Source: Prevotella sp.
Lineage (GTDB): Bacteria; Bacteroidota; Bacteroidia; Bacteroidales; Bacteroidaceae
DNA length: 34,362 nt
Assembly: GCA_017415455.1 (NCBI GenBank)
Contig: JAFQGS010000063.1
Location: forward strand, 1-34,362
Direction of reading: 5' to 3'
Made by a program: the position numbers and the translations under genes. Under the pieces are notes generated by a model. It made no database searches, was not told the origin of the DNA, and saw only the letters and a list, made by a program, of their open reading frames with translations. Shown here one piece after another: positions 1 to 7,763 of this stretch (positions within the stretch are counted from its first letter, which is position 1; each line of letters opens with the position of its first letter).

Positions 1-2
1 AC

Positions 3-668
3 GGCACTATCGACTTCAACGACAAGAGCGTTACTGAGAACACACGCGTTTCTTACCCAATCAACCACATCAACAACATCCAGCCAGGTTCATCTGCTCC
101 AGCTGCAAAGAACGTTATCTTCCTTTCTGCTGACGCATTCGGTGTACTGCCTCCAGTATCTATCCTTACTCCAGAGCAGACACAGTACTACTTCCTCTCT
201 GGATTTACAGCTAAGCTCGCTGGTACAGAGCGTGGTATTACAGAGCCAACTCCAACATTCTCAGCTTGCTTCGGTCAGGCACTCCTTGAGCTGCACCCAA
301 CAAAGTATGCTCAGGAGCTCGTTAAGAAGATGAACATGTCTGGCGCTAAGGCATACCTCGTAAACACAGGTTGGAACGGTACAGGCAAGCGTATCTCTAT
401 TCCTGATACACGCGGTATCATCGACGCTATCCTCGATGGCTCAATCCTGAAGGCTGAGACCAAGAAGATTCCTATGTTCGACTTCGAGGTTCCAACAGCT
501 CTTCCAAACGTTAACCCTGCTATCCTCGACCCACGCGACACTTACGAGTGCGCATGCCAGTGGGAGGAGAAGGCTAAGGACCTTGCTGCACGCTTCATCA
601 AGAACTTCAGCAAGTACACAACAAATGAGGCAGGTAAGGCTCTCGTTGCTGCTGGTCCACAGCTCTAA
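3..668 (+). CDS. pckA: Phosphoenolpyruvate carboxykinase (ATP), C-terminal part
   Basis: The frame is open from base 3 to the TAA at 666-668, so only the last ~221 codons are present; the start lies before the window. The reading contains stretches typical of ATP-dependent PEP carboxykinase: [10 protein letters not shown] near the start, [17 protein letters not shown], then [20 protein letters not shown] and [15 protein letters not shown]. The enzyme interconverts oxaloacetate and PEP with ATP in the cytosol. In Bacteroidales it usually runs in the PEP-carboxylating direction toward succinate and propionate fermentation; that direction is family knowledge, not visible here. Codon use is strongly biased (GCT, CTC, AAG), as in highly expressed genes. 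A strong terminator follows at once, so it is probably not co-transcribed with the lipid cluster downstream. Confidence 0.95.
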   Translation, partial: GTIDFNDKSVTENTRVSYPINHINNIQPGSSAPAAKNVIFLSADAFGVLPPVSILTPEQTQYYFLSGFTAKLAGTERGITEPTPTFSACFGQALLELHPTKYAQELVKKMNMSGAKAYLVNTGWNGTGKRISIPDTRGIIDAILDGSILKAETKKIPMFDFEVPTALPNVNPAILDPRDTYECACQWEEKAKDLAARFIKNFSKYTTNEAGKALVAAGPQL

Positions 669-696
669 TTGAGGAATTAAAGATTTAAATATAACG

Positions 697-738
697 CAAG
701 ACTCGTTGCCGCTATCGGTGACGAGTCTTGTTTTTTTT
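697..738 (+). terminator. Intrinsic terminator of pckA
   Basis: A perfect 10-bp stem (CAAGACTCGT at 697-706 with ACGAGTCTTG at 721-730) is followed directly by eight T. It lies 28 bases after the pckA stop codon. Confidence 0.93.
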
Positions 739-1060
739 CATGCCAGACCCTTTTGTGAGCCAGCTGTTGGCTCCTTGAGCTATGCCGCAACATGTTGCGT
801 GGTCTTTCGTAGTGGTGATACATGATAATATTTCTTGTTTTATTTCATAGAAATAAATATGGTGGAAAACACGTTATAAATGATGTTTTTTGCACATAAA
901 ACACGTTTTTGTGGTTAAATTGTGTAAAAAAACTTTTTATAAATTCATAGTTTTTATTATTTGTAGTAACTTTGAACTCATTTTGTGGGTTATCCTATAT
1001 TATAAGGTGTAAAATGCCCATTTGCAATGAAGCATAGGGGCGTTTCTTTAAAGAACTATT
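739..1060 (+). promoter_or_regulatory. Upstream region of the lipid cluster with a candidate promoter
   Basis: There is no gene here. The sequence is AT-rich and holds TAACTTTG at 967-974, which matches the Bacteroidetes -7 box TAnnTTTG; a good TTTG -33 box is not evident at the right spacing. A 10-base direct repeat AAAACACGTT occurs at 866-875 and 898-907, three helical turns apart, and could be an operator pair. Downstream of the -7 box, 992-1013 carries a motif ending in AAGGTGTAAA that recurs elsewhere in the window. Transcription from this promoter would start near 980 and give a leader of about 80 bases. Confidence 0.45.
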
Positions 1061-2416
1061 ATGAGTAATAATGACAATAAGCCAGGAATGGTTTACCGCT
1101 TTTTCAAGACCTATCTGCGTTTTCTGCATGATAAGGTTTATTATAAGAAGACATATACCATAAACAACGAGATAATTCCCGCTGACGGTAATCCGTTACT
1201 GATAGTGTCCAATCATCAGAACTGCCTTAACGACCCGTTAGGAATATTGTTCTCCTTCCGCGACCGTAAGGCAAACTTCATAACGAGAGCAGACGTTTTC
1301 GCAATGTCTCCGCTTGCAAATAAATTCCTTCGTGCCATAGGACTGCTGCCTGCATTCAGATTGGATTATGAGGGAGAGAAGGCGCTGCAGCAGAATGAAG
1401 GAACCTTCAAGGCATCGGAAGAGGCACTTATCAATGGCAAGACCGTCATAATGTTTCCTGAGGCAGGGCATCAGGACAAGCGATGGCTCGGCAATTTCTC
1501 CTTCGGATATACAAAACTGGCATTTGAGGCTGCGGAGATAGGCGGCTTTGAGAAGGACGTGCAGATACTGCCATCGTGCAATCACTATTCTGATTATTTC
1601 GGTATGCAGAGGCAGTTCCTGGTAAAGTTCGGACAGCCAATATCGCTGATGCCTTATTATGAGCTTTACAAGACAAAGCCACGCACAGCGCAGAGAACGG
1701 TGAACGCGCTGGTACGCAAGCAGATAGAGGAGCTGATGCTGAACATCACTGACCTTGATAATTATGAGGTGATAGACTATATCCGCCTTACTTATGGAAA
1801 GAAGTTTGCCAAAGAGAACAACTGCAATCCAAGTCATCTGCCGTCACGATTGCTGTCGGACAAGAATCTTGTTGCGCGGCTTGATGAGGCAAAGGCAGGC
1901 AACGCAGAGGAGGTGGAGCAGATATATAAGCGCATGCTGACAGTGAAGAGCGGATGTAAGCGCATGGGAATAACTCATCGCCAGCTGGGTGAAAAGCCTT
2001 CCGTGGCATCGCTCATACTGCGCATACTGATGCTTGTTGTACTTCTTCCGTTATGGATCACATCACTGTGGCCAAGCCTTCTGTGCTATCTTGTACCAAT
2101 GGGAATATTCTGGAAGAAGGTGAAAGACCCTATGTTTGAAGGCACTTTCCTTTATGCTCTCAACGCACTGTTCCTGATACCGCTGATGAGCATAATCACA
2201 ATAATATGCTATCTTGGCACTTGCTGGTGGTTGGGGCTCATACATGTGGCGCTGTTCCCGGCGTTGATGCTGTTCGCATGGTATTACAAGGAGTGGAGCA
2301 TGGAAACGCTGCGCGATGTGATAAGCCTGAACAAGAAAAAGGAAGTGGCTTTGTTGCGTAAGATGAAAGACGCGGCATACGAGAAACTGGATAAGATATT
2401 AACAAGAAAACAATAA
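1061..2416 (+). CDS. PlsC-like glycerolipid/acyl acyltransferase, membrane-anchored
   Basis: This 451-residue protein belongs to the 1-acyl-glycerol-3-phosphate acyltransferase (LPLAT) superfamily. The catalytic block is NHQNCLND (His52, Asp58, one residue longer than the classic HX4D), and FPEAGHQD near residues 130-140 replaces the usual FPEGTRS-like block. The N-terminal ~230 residues form the acyltransferase domain. The C-terminal third has two to three strongly hydrophobic stretches (about 315-400), so it is an inner-membrane enzyme. It is the first gene of the cluster, with the ketosynthase only 10 bases downstream. In aryl-polyene clusters an acyltransferase attaches the finished chain to a lipid, and I infer that role here. 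A general phospholipid acyltransferase is the alternative. Confidence 0.85.
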   Translation: MSNNDNKPGMVYRFFKTYLRFLHDKVYYKKTYTINNEIIPADGNPLLIVSNHQNCLNDPLGILFSFRDRKANFITRADVFAMSPLANKFLRAIGLLPAFRLDYEGEKALQQNEGTFKASEEALINGKTVIMFPEAGHQDKRWLGNFSFGYTKLAFEAAEIGGFEKDVQILPSCNHYSDYFGMQRQFLVKFGQPISLMPYYELYKTKPRTAQRTVNALVRKQIEELMLNITDLDNYEVIDYIRLTYGKKFAKENNCNPSHLPSRLLSDKNLVARLDEAKAGNAEEVEQIYKRMLTVKSGCKRMGITHRQLGEKPSVASLILRILMLVVLLPLWITSLWPSLLCYLVPMGIFWKKVKDPMFEGTFLYALNALFLIPLMSIITIICYLGTCWWLGLIHVALFPALMLFAWYYKEWSMETLRDVISLNKKKEVALLRKMKDAAYEKLDKILTRKQ

Positions 2417-2426
2417 AACCACATTT

Positions 2427-3647
2427 ATGTTAAACAGAGTTGTAATAACAGGAATGGGCATTTACTCATGCCTTGGAAAGACATTAGACGAAGTACGTGA
2501 CTCGCTTTATAACGGCAAGTCGGGAATCGTTTTTGACCCAGAGCGCAAGGAAATGGGATTCCGCTCAGCGCTAACAGCAAAACTGGATATACCTGACTTG
2601 AAGAAGGAACTTAGTCGTTCGCAGCGTGTTTACATGCCGGAACAGGCAAAATATGCTTATTGTGCAACAGTTGACGCACTGCGTAACGCAGGAATAGACC
2701 AGGAATATCTTAACACACATGATGTAGGATTGCTTTATGGTAACGACAGCTCTACGGTGCCGGTGGTGAATGCCGTGGATAAGATGCGTGAGAAGAAAGA
2801 TACTACATTATGTGGCTCGGGAGCCATATTCCAGTCAATGAACTCAACCGTGACAATGAACTTAGGATGCATTTTCAAACTCAAAGGTATCAACCTTACA
2901 GTGTCGGGAGCATGTGCCAGCGGCTCTCATGCCATCGGACTGGGTGCGCTGCTGATACAGAACGGTTTGCAGGAAATGGTGGTTTGCGGTGGAGCTCAGG
3001 AGGTGAATGCCTGGTCTATAGGCTCATTCGACGGAATATCCGCATTCTCAATACGTGAGAGCGAACCAGAGAAGGCAAGCCGCCCGTTTGACAGAGACCG
3101 TGACGGACTGGTGCCTGGCGGTGGAGCGGCAACAGTCATAATAGAGAGTTACGAATCTGCGGTGCGCCGCGGTGCGCCGATATTGGCGGAAATCTTAGGT
3201 TATGGATTCTCATCTAACGGAGACCATATATCATCTCCGAATGTAGAAGGACCAACTAAGTCGCTGCTTATGGCTATCAGGCGTTCCGGAATATCGGTTG
3301 ACGAGATAGGATACATAAACGCTCATGCCACATCAACACACGTGGGAGACACCAATGAGGCAAAAGCCATATTCAACGTTATAGGCGACAGACGCATAGA
3401 AGTGACCAGCACAAAGTCTCAAACGGGTCATGAGATGTGGATGGCAGGAGCAAGTGAGGTGATATACTCTATGTTGATGATGAAGAATGGATTTATTGCG
3501 GGCAACCTGAACTTTGAGAATCCTGACGAGGACTCAGCAAAGCTCCTTATTCCGAGCACACGTATAGAGAAGAATTTCGACACATTCCTCTCTAACTCTT
3601 TCGGATTCGGAGGTACCAATTCCACACTTATCGTAAGAAATATGTAA
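2427..3647 (+). CDS. Beta-ketoacyl-ACP synthase (FabF/aryl-polyene type)
   Basis: This 406-residue thiolase-fold condensing enzyme extends an ACP-bound acyl chain with malonyl-ACP. The active site is complete: Cys163 in SGACASGSH, His300 in INAHATSTHVGDTNE, Lys330 and His335 in TSTKSQTGHE. With the Cys present it is a true synthase, not a chain-length factor. The usual GHTLGAAGA after the last His reads GHEMWMAGASE, which departs from housekeeping FabF. It is the only ketosynthase in the cluster. The ACP starts 79 bases downstream, so it sits in the middle of the operon. Its substrate range cannot be read from sequence alone. Confidence 0.93.
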   Translation: MLNRVVITGMGIYSCLGKTLDEVRDSLYNGKSGIVFDPERKEMGFRSALTAKLDIPDLKKELSRSQRVYMPEQAKYAYCATVDALRNAGIDQEYLNTHDVGLLYGNDSSTVPVVNAVDKMREKKDTTLCGSGAIFQSMNSTVTMNLGCIFKLKGINLTVSGACASGSHAIGLGALLIQNGLQEMVVCGGAQEVNAWSIGSFDGISAFSIRESEPEKASRPFDRDRDGLVPGGGAATVIIESYESAVRRGAPILAEILGYGFSSNGDHISSPNVEGPTKSLLMAIRRSGISVDEIGYINAHATSTHVGDTNEAKAIFNVIGDRRIEVTSTKSQTGHEMWMAGASEVIYSMLMMKNGFIAGNLNFENPDEDSAKLLIPSTRIEKNFDTFLSNSFGFGGTNSTLIVRNM

Positions 3648-3726
3648 GCGTGTGCAGTGTCTGCAATACATATAACAGTAAATAATAACAAGAATATTAA
3701 GTAAACCAATAAATTAATTTTTTACA

Positions 3727-3972
3727 ATGGAAAAGAACGAACTTATCGAGAAAATCAACGAAGTACTTGCAGAAGAGTTTGAGGTGGAAGTGGAAGATAT
3801 CACTCCAGAGGCTGATATCAAAGACACTCTTCAGCTTGACAGTCTGAGCCTTGTAGACATGGTCGCACTCATTGAATCAGAGTTCGGCGTGAAAATCAAG
3901 GGTACAGAGGTTGTACAGGTGAAGACCTTCAGTGCTCTCTATGACTTCGTTTACGAGAGAATGGGTGCATAA
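3727..3972 (+). CDS. Acyl carrier protein dedicated to the lipid cluster
   Basis: This is an acidic 81-residue four-helix carrier protein. The phosphopantetheine attachment site is Ser39 in QLDSLSLVDMVALIE. It would hold the growing chain for the neighbouring ketosynthase, reductase and dehydratases. Its stop codon overlaps the next start by one base (TAATG), indicating translational coupling. The motif is DSLS rather than the DSLD of housekeeping AcpP, and the gene is not next to a housekeeping fabF, so this is a secondary-metabolism or specialised lipid ACP. Codons are enriched in efficient ones (ACTCTT, CTTGAC). Confidence 0.93.
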   Translation: MEKNELIEKINEVLAEEFEVEVEDITPEADIKDTLQLDSLSLVDMVALIESEFGVKIKGTEVVQVKTFSALYDFVYERMGA

Positions 3973-4406
3973 TGAGCAGCACTCCATTGCTAAAAGGGGA
4001 AGGGCTTTATGCCCTCATCCCCCAAAGGCCACCGATAGTAATGGTGGATACTCTTGTTAGTGCCGATGATAATGGTGCCGTAACAGGGCTTCATGTAAAT
4101 GCAGATAATATGTTCTGCAGTGATAATGTGCTGCGTGAGGCTGGCATGATAGAGCATGTTGCCCAGTCGGCGGCAGCATTTGCGGGATATGCTCCATATC
4201 TGAGGGGTGAGACTCCAAAACTCGGATTCATCGGCGAGATTAAGAAATTCAGAATCGTTCGTCTGCCCAAAACAGGCGAATACATCACAACACATCTGAA
4301 CATACTTGGTGAGGCGGCAGGTGTAACACTGATATCTGCTCAGACGGAGAGTGCTGACGAGGTGCTTGCCACATGTCAGATGAAGATATTCATAAAAGAA
4401 GATTAA
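3972..4406 (+). CDS. 3-hydroxyacyl-ACP dehydratase, hot-dog fold (ApeP-like)
   Basis: This 144-residue protein has the hot-dog dehydratase pattern seen in aryl-polyene clusters: LIPQRPPIVMVDTL at about 15-28 and a long helix starting REAGMIEHVAQSAAA (Glu61, His62). It lacks the classic FabZ GHFPG block, which the second dehydratase of the cluster has. Two different dehydratases side by side is characteristic of polyene-forming pathways, where every cycle must stop at the double bond. It overlaps the ACP stop by one base and abuts the thioesterase (stop at 4404-4406, next ATG at 4407). The exact catalytic dyad is inferred by similarity. Confidence 0.85.
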   Translation: MSSTPLLKGEGLYALIPQRPPIVMVDTLVSADDNGAVTGLHVNADNMFCSDNVLREAGMIEHVAQSAAAFAGYAPYLRGETPKLGFIGEIKKFRIVRLPKTGEYITTHLNILGEAAGVTLISAQTESADEVLATCQMKIFIKED

Positions 4407-4826
4407 ATGACGTTAAGTGAGACAGTGCGCGTACAAGTGCGTTTCTCTGAGGTGGATTCCATAAAAATGGTATGGCATGGCCATTACATAAAGTATATGG
4501 AAGATGCCCGTGAGGCATTCGGCAGACGCTATGGGCTTGAGTACATGTATATATATCGCAGCGGATATCTTGCTCCGATGTTTGATATAAAGATGCGCTA
4601 TCACAATACAGCAACAGTAGATGACATACTGCTTGTAACCATTACATGCCGCAAGTCGAGGGGTGCCAAACTGATTTTTGACTATGAGATAAGAAAAGAA
4701 TCAGACCAGTCGCTGGTGCTTACGGCAGAGTCAACACAACTCTTCACTACTCTGCAAGGCGAGTTTGAGCCCTCATGCCCGCCTTTCCTGGAGGAGTGGA
4801 AGAAGAAATATGCCATTGACAAATGA
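4407..4826 (+). CDS. Acyl-CoA/ACP thioesterase, 4HBT (YbgC/FadM) family
   Basis: This 139-residue single hot-dog protein carries the 4-hydroxybenzoyl-CoA thioesterase signature: VRFSEVDSIKMVWHGHYIKY with Asp17 at the catalytic position, followed by MEDAREAF. It would hydrolyse or proof-read thioesters made by the cluster. Aryl-polyene clusters contain an equivalent thioesterase gene. It starts directly after the preceding dehydratase stop and overlaps the next gene by four bases (ATGA), so it is part of a tightly coupled operon. Confidence 0.88.
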   Translation: MTLSETVRVQVRFSEVDSIKMVWHGHYIKYMEDAREAFGRRYGLEYMYIYRSGYLAPMFDIKMRYHNTATVDDILLVTITCRKSRGAKLIFDYEIRKESDQSLVLTAESTQLFTTLQGEFEPSCPPFLEEWKKKYAIDK

Positions 4827-5206
4827 TAGAGATGCTAATAAAAGATTACTATTCTATTGACAACGCAACCGTCACTGACGACGGAAAAGGAACATTCGAA
4901 GTGTCACTAAATCCTGAATGTATGGTATATCAGGGACATTTCCCCGGGAATCCAGTATCGCCGGGAGTATGTAACATACAGATGATAATAGAATGTGCCC
5001 GGCAACTTACCGGCAAACAACTTATGCTCAGCAATCTGCAGCAATGCCGGTTGACAACACTTATCACACCACAAACACATTCAAGGCTTAAGATATCACT
5101 GGCAACAGAACCTAAGGGGGATGTCATAAAACTGAAGGCTGACATCTCAGACGACAGCGGGACATGCCTTGAAATGAAAGCAGAATTGAGCATAGAGGGG
5201 CAATAA
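4823..5206 (+). CDS. FabZ/ApeI-like dehydratase with Gln at the usual catalytic Glu position
   Basis: This 127-residue hot-dog protein has the FabZ signature GHFPGNPVSPGVCNIQ. His39 aligns with the catalytic His of FabZ. Fourteen residues later, where FabZ has its catalytic Glu, this protein has Gln53; Glu57 lies one helical turn further on. It may use different chemistry, act as an isomerase or accessory, or use Glu57. The chosen ATG overlaps the thioesterase stop in an ATGA junction; a second in-frame ATG lies at 4832. It forms a pair with the ApeP-like dehydratase two genes upstream. Confidence 0.82.
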   Translation: MIEMLIKDYYSIDNATVTDDGKGTFEVSLNPECMVYQGHFPGNPVSPGVCNIQMIIECARQLTGKQLMLSNLQQCRLTTLITPQTHSRLKISLATEPKGDVIKLKADISDDSGTCLEMKAELSIEGQ

Positions 5207-5258
5207 GTATGCTCAGGAGAAACACATCGCTTTCAGAAAACAATATTAAATGTATTAA

Positions 5259-7763
5259 ATGGAAAGATTTTTCATATCAATATACCGCTTTTTTGAGAAG
5301 AGAAGAAAGCTGCTATACACGTTGCTTGTTATCAGTACCGTGCTGTTTGCGGTTTTCGGACTGCGTCTCAATTATGAGGAGAATATCATAAAGCTGCTGC
5401 CGCAGACGGAGAAAGCGTCAGAGAGCGGCCTTGCTTTTGGAAACCTTAGAGTAAAAGACAAGATTTTCATACAGATTACCAGCAGGCCGACCAATGGTGA
5501 TAATACGGTATTGCATCTGACTGCCGACACTCTTGCGATGCTTTGTGATGAGTTTACCGGAAATCTGCTGCAGAAGGATTCCACAACGCATTATATAGAG
5601 AACATACTCTGTTCTTTTGATGATGACATGAAGATGATGGCTCTTGACTATGCCATTACCAATGTTCCCATATTCATCAGCGACGAGGCTTATCCTTTGT
5701 TTGACTCACTTCTCTCTGCCGACAGCATAAGAGAGCAGATGCAGAGAAATGCTGAACTCATCGCCAACGATGACGAAGAAGGCAATGCGACAATGATGGT
5801 AAGTCAGGATCCGGTAGCATTACGCAAGGCATTGTTGCGTCAAGGCAAGTCGCTGGCAGGTGGCATGGGGGGATTTGCGGTTATTGACAACCATCTTTTC
5901 TCACCCGACTCAACAGTGGCACTGGCATTCATAGCGCCGCGATTCAGTTCGCTTGATTCTAAGTCGGGCACAAAACTTATAGAACTTATAGAACAGGAGA
6001 TCCAATCCTTTGAGGAGAAACATCCACAGGCTGAGATTCTTTTTCACGGTTCACCTGTACAAAGTGTATTCAACTCACGTCAGATAAAGAGTGATCTCTG
6101 GCTTACCATAGGCATATCGCTTGTCATTATATGTATTATTATAGGTGTGTGCTTTAAGAAGAAGTCCACGCTTGTAATGCTTCTGTCACCAGTTATATAC
6201 GGAACGCTATTTGCCCTGGCTTGTGTTTACTGGATAAAGGGCAGCATGTCGTTGCTTGTCGTTGGTATAGGAGCAATAGTATTAGGTGTGGCGCTTAGCT
6301 ACTGCCTGCATATTCTCACTCACTCTAAATATATAGAAGATCCTATACAAATTCTCAAAGACCAGTCAACTCCCGTTTGCTTAGGATGCCTTACTACCAT
6401 CGGAGCCTTTGCCGGACTGCTGTTTACAGAGAGTGAGCTGCTTAAGGATTTTGGTATTTTTGCCTCTTTTGCCATGATTGGCACAACACTGTTCGCCCTT
6501 ATCTTCATGCCTCACTTCTTCAGGAAAGGTTGTAGTTCCCGCTCAGAGAAGGCCTTTGTCGTGTTGGATTCCATTAACTCCTATCCTTTGCATGAGCGCA
6601 GATGGTTGAGATGGGGAATAGAGGCGGTATGTGTTATGTGTCTTTTTACTGCCGGAATGGTAACATTCGACAGCAATCTCAGAAACATAGGATACAATGA
6701 ACCGAAGGTTATACGCTCAAATCAGTTATATTCTGAGAAGAACAACGGTGGAAATGCATCCATGTATTATGCAGTAAGCGCAGAGACTCTTGACAGTGCT
6801 CTCATATATAATAAGGTGCTGACATCCGTTCTTGACTCTCTTCAGTTGGAAGGAAAGCTCATCAGTTACTCAAAAGCAGTATCCCAACTGTTTGTCCCGA
6901 CATCTGAGCAACAGCGCCGTATAGGCTTATGGAGCAGTTATTGGACGGCAGAACGCATATCCGACGTGCGTCGTAATGTTAGCGTTGCGGCAAAAGAGAC
7001 GGGTGTGGATACAGACATCTTTGAGCCGTTCTATGCAATGCTTGAGTCTGACTATGAGCCATCGTCGCTCTATGATGCGGATGTCTTCCCAGAGAGTCTT
7101 GTTTCAAACTTCATAGAAAAAACCACAGATGGTCCCTATATGGTGTTCACATCTGCGCAGATGAGCGAGGAAGACAAGTCCGTTGTCAGCAATATTGTGG
7201 CAGAGAAACCTCATGCCGTTGTAATAGACCCGTTCTATTATACCAGTGATATGGTGAACCTACTCAACAACGACTTTAATACCATACTTGGTATATCCAC
7301 CGCTTTCGTGTTCGTCGTGTTGCTTCTTTCTTTCAGAAGCATACCATGCGCTGTTATTGCCTTCATACCTATGGCGCTCAGCTGGTATGTGGTGCAAGGC
7401 ATTATGGCTGTTTTCGGTTTGCAGTTCAATCTTATAAACATCATCATTGCCACCTTTATATTCGGTATTGGTGTTGATTATAGTATATATGTAATGACAG
7501 GTCTCATATCCAAGGCCCGTCATGCAGACGATAATCTTCTGACCTATCATAAGACGGCAATATTCTTCTCGGCATTGGTATTGATAACCGTTGTCATATC
7601 ACTGCTCTTTGCCACACATCCAGCTATTAAGTCAATAGGCATAAGTACACTGATAGGTATGAGCGCCACAATACTCATCACCTACACTCTTCAGCCGGCT
7701 TTGTTCTGGTATATGATGCGTTTTAGGTTTTTCTCAAAGCAATTCTCTGATGAAAAGAAATAA
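5259..7763 (+). CDS. MMPL/RND-family exporter
   Basis: This 834-residue inner-membrane protein has the duplicated RND layout: one N-terminal helix (about 15-35), a periplasmic domain, a block of helices (about 283-420), a second lone helix, a second periplasmic domain, and a final block of helices (about 670-825). The final block includes FGIGVDYSIYVMTGL, the Asp-containing helix expected for proton-driven MMPL exporters. Similar exporters in aryl-polyene clusters move the lipid product toward the outer membrane. It starts 52 bases after the dehydratase and its end overlaps the next gene by 14 bases. No fusion-protein or TolC partner is encoded nearby; the LolA-like protein downstream may be the periplasmic acceptor (inference). 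Confidence 0.9.
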   Translation: MERFFISIYRFFEKRRKLLYTLLVISTVLFAVFGLRLNYEENIIKLLPQTEKASESGLAFGNLRVKDKIFIQITSRPTNGDNTVLHLTADTLAMLCDEFTGNLLQKDSTTHYIENILCSFDDDMKMMALDYAITNVPIFISDEAYPLFDSLLSADSIREQMQRNAELIANDDEEGNATMMVSQDPVALRKALLRQGKSLAGGMGGFAVIDNHLFSPDSTVALAFIAPRFSSLDSKSGTKLIELIEQEIQSFEEKHPQAEILFHGSPVQSVFNSRQIKSDLWLTIGISLVIICIIIGVCFKKKSTLVMLLSPVIYGTLFALACVYWIKGSMSLLVVGIGAIVLGVALSYCLHILTHSKYIEDPIQILKDQSTPVCLGCLTTIGAFAGLLFTESELLKDFGIFASFAMIGTTLFALIFMPHFFRKGCSSRSEKAFVVLDSINSYPLHERRWLRWGIEAVCVMCLFTAGMVTFDSNLRNIGYNEPKVIRSNQLYSEKNNGGNASMYYAVSAETLDSALIYNKVLTSVLDSLQLEGKLISYSKAVSQLFVPTSEQQRRIGLWSSYWTAERISDVRRNVSVAAKETGVDTDIFEPFYAMLESDYEPSSLYDADVFPESLVSNFIEKTTDGPYMVFTSAQMSEEDKSVVSNIVAEKPHAVVIDPFYYTSDMVNLLNNDFNTILGISTAFVFVVLLLSFRSIPCAVIAFIPMALSWYVVQGIMAVFGLQFNLINIIIATFIFGIGVDYSIYVMTGLISKARHADDNLLTYHKTAIFFSALVLITVVISLLFATHPAIKSIGISTLIGMSATILITYTLQPALFWYMMRFRFFSKQFSDEKK

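Noticed and set aside
5209-5391. 60-codon ORF at the start of the exporter gene
   Set aside because: It overlaps the exporter in another frame; the exporter start at 5259 with its N-terminal helix explains the region.
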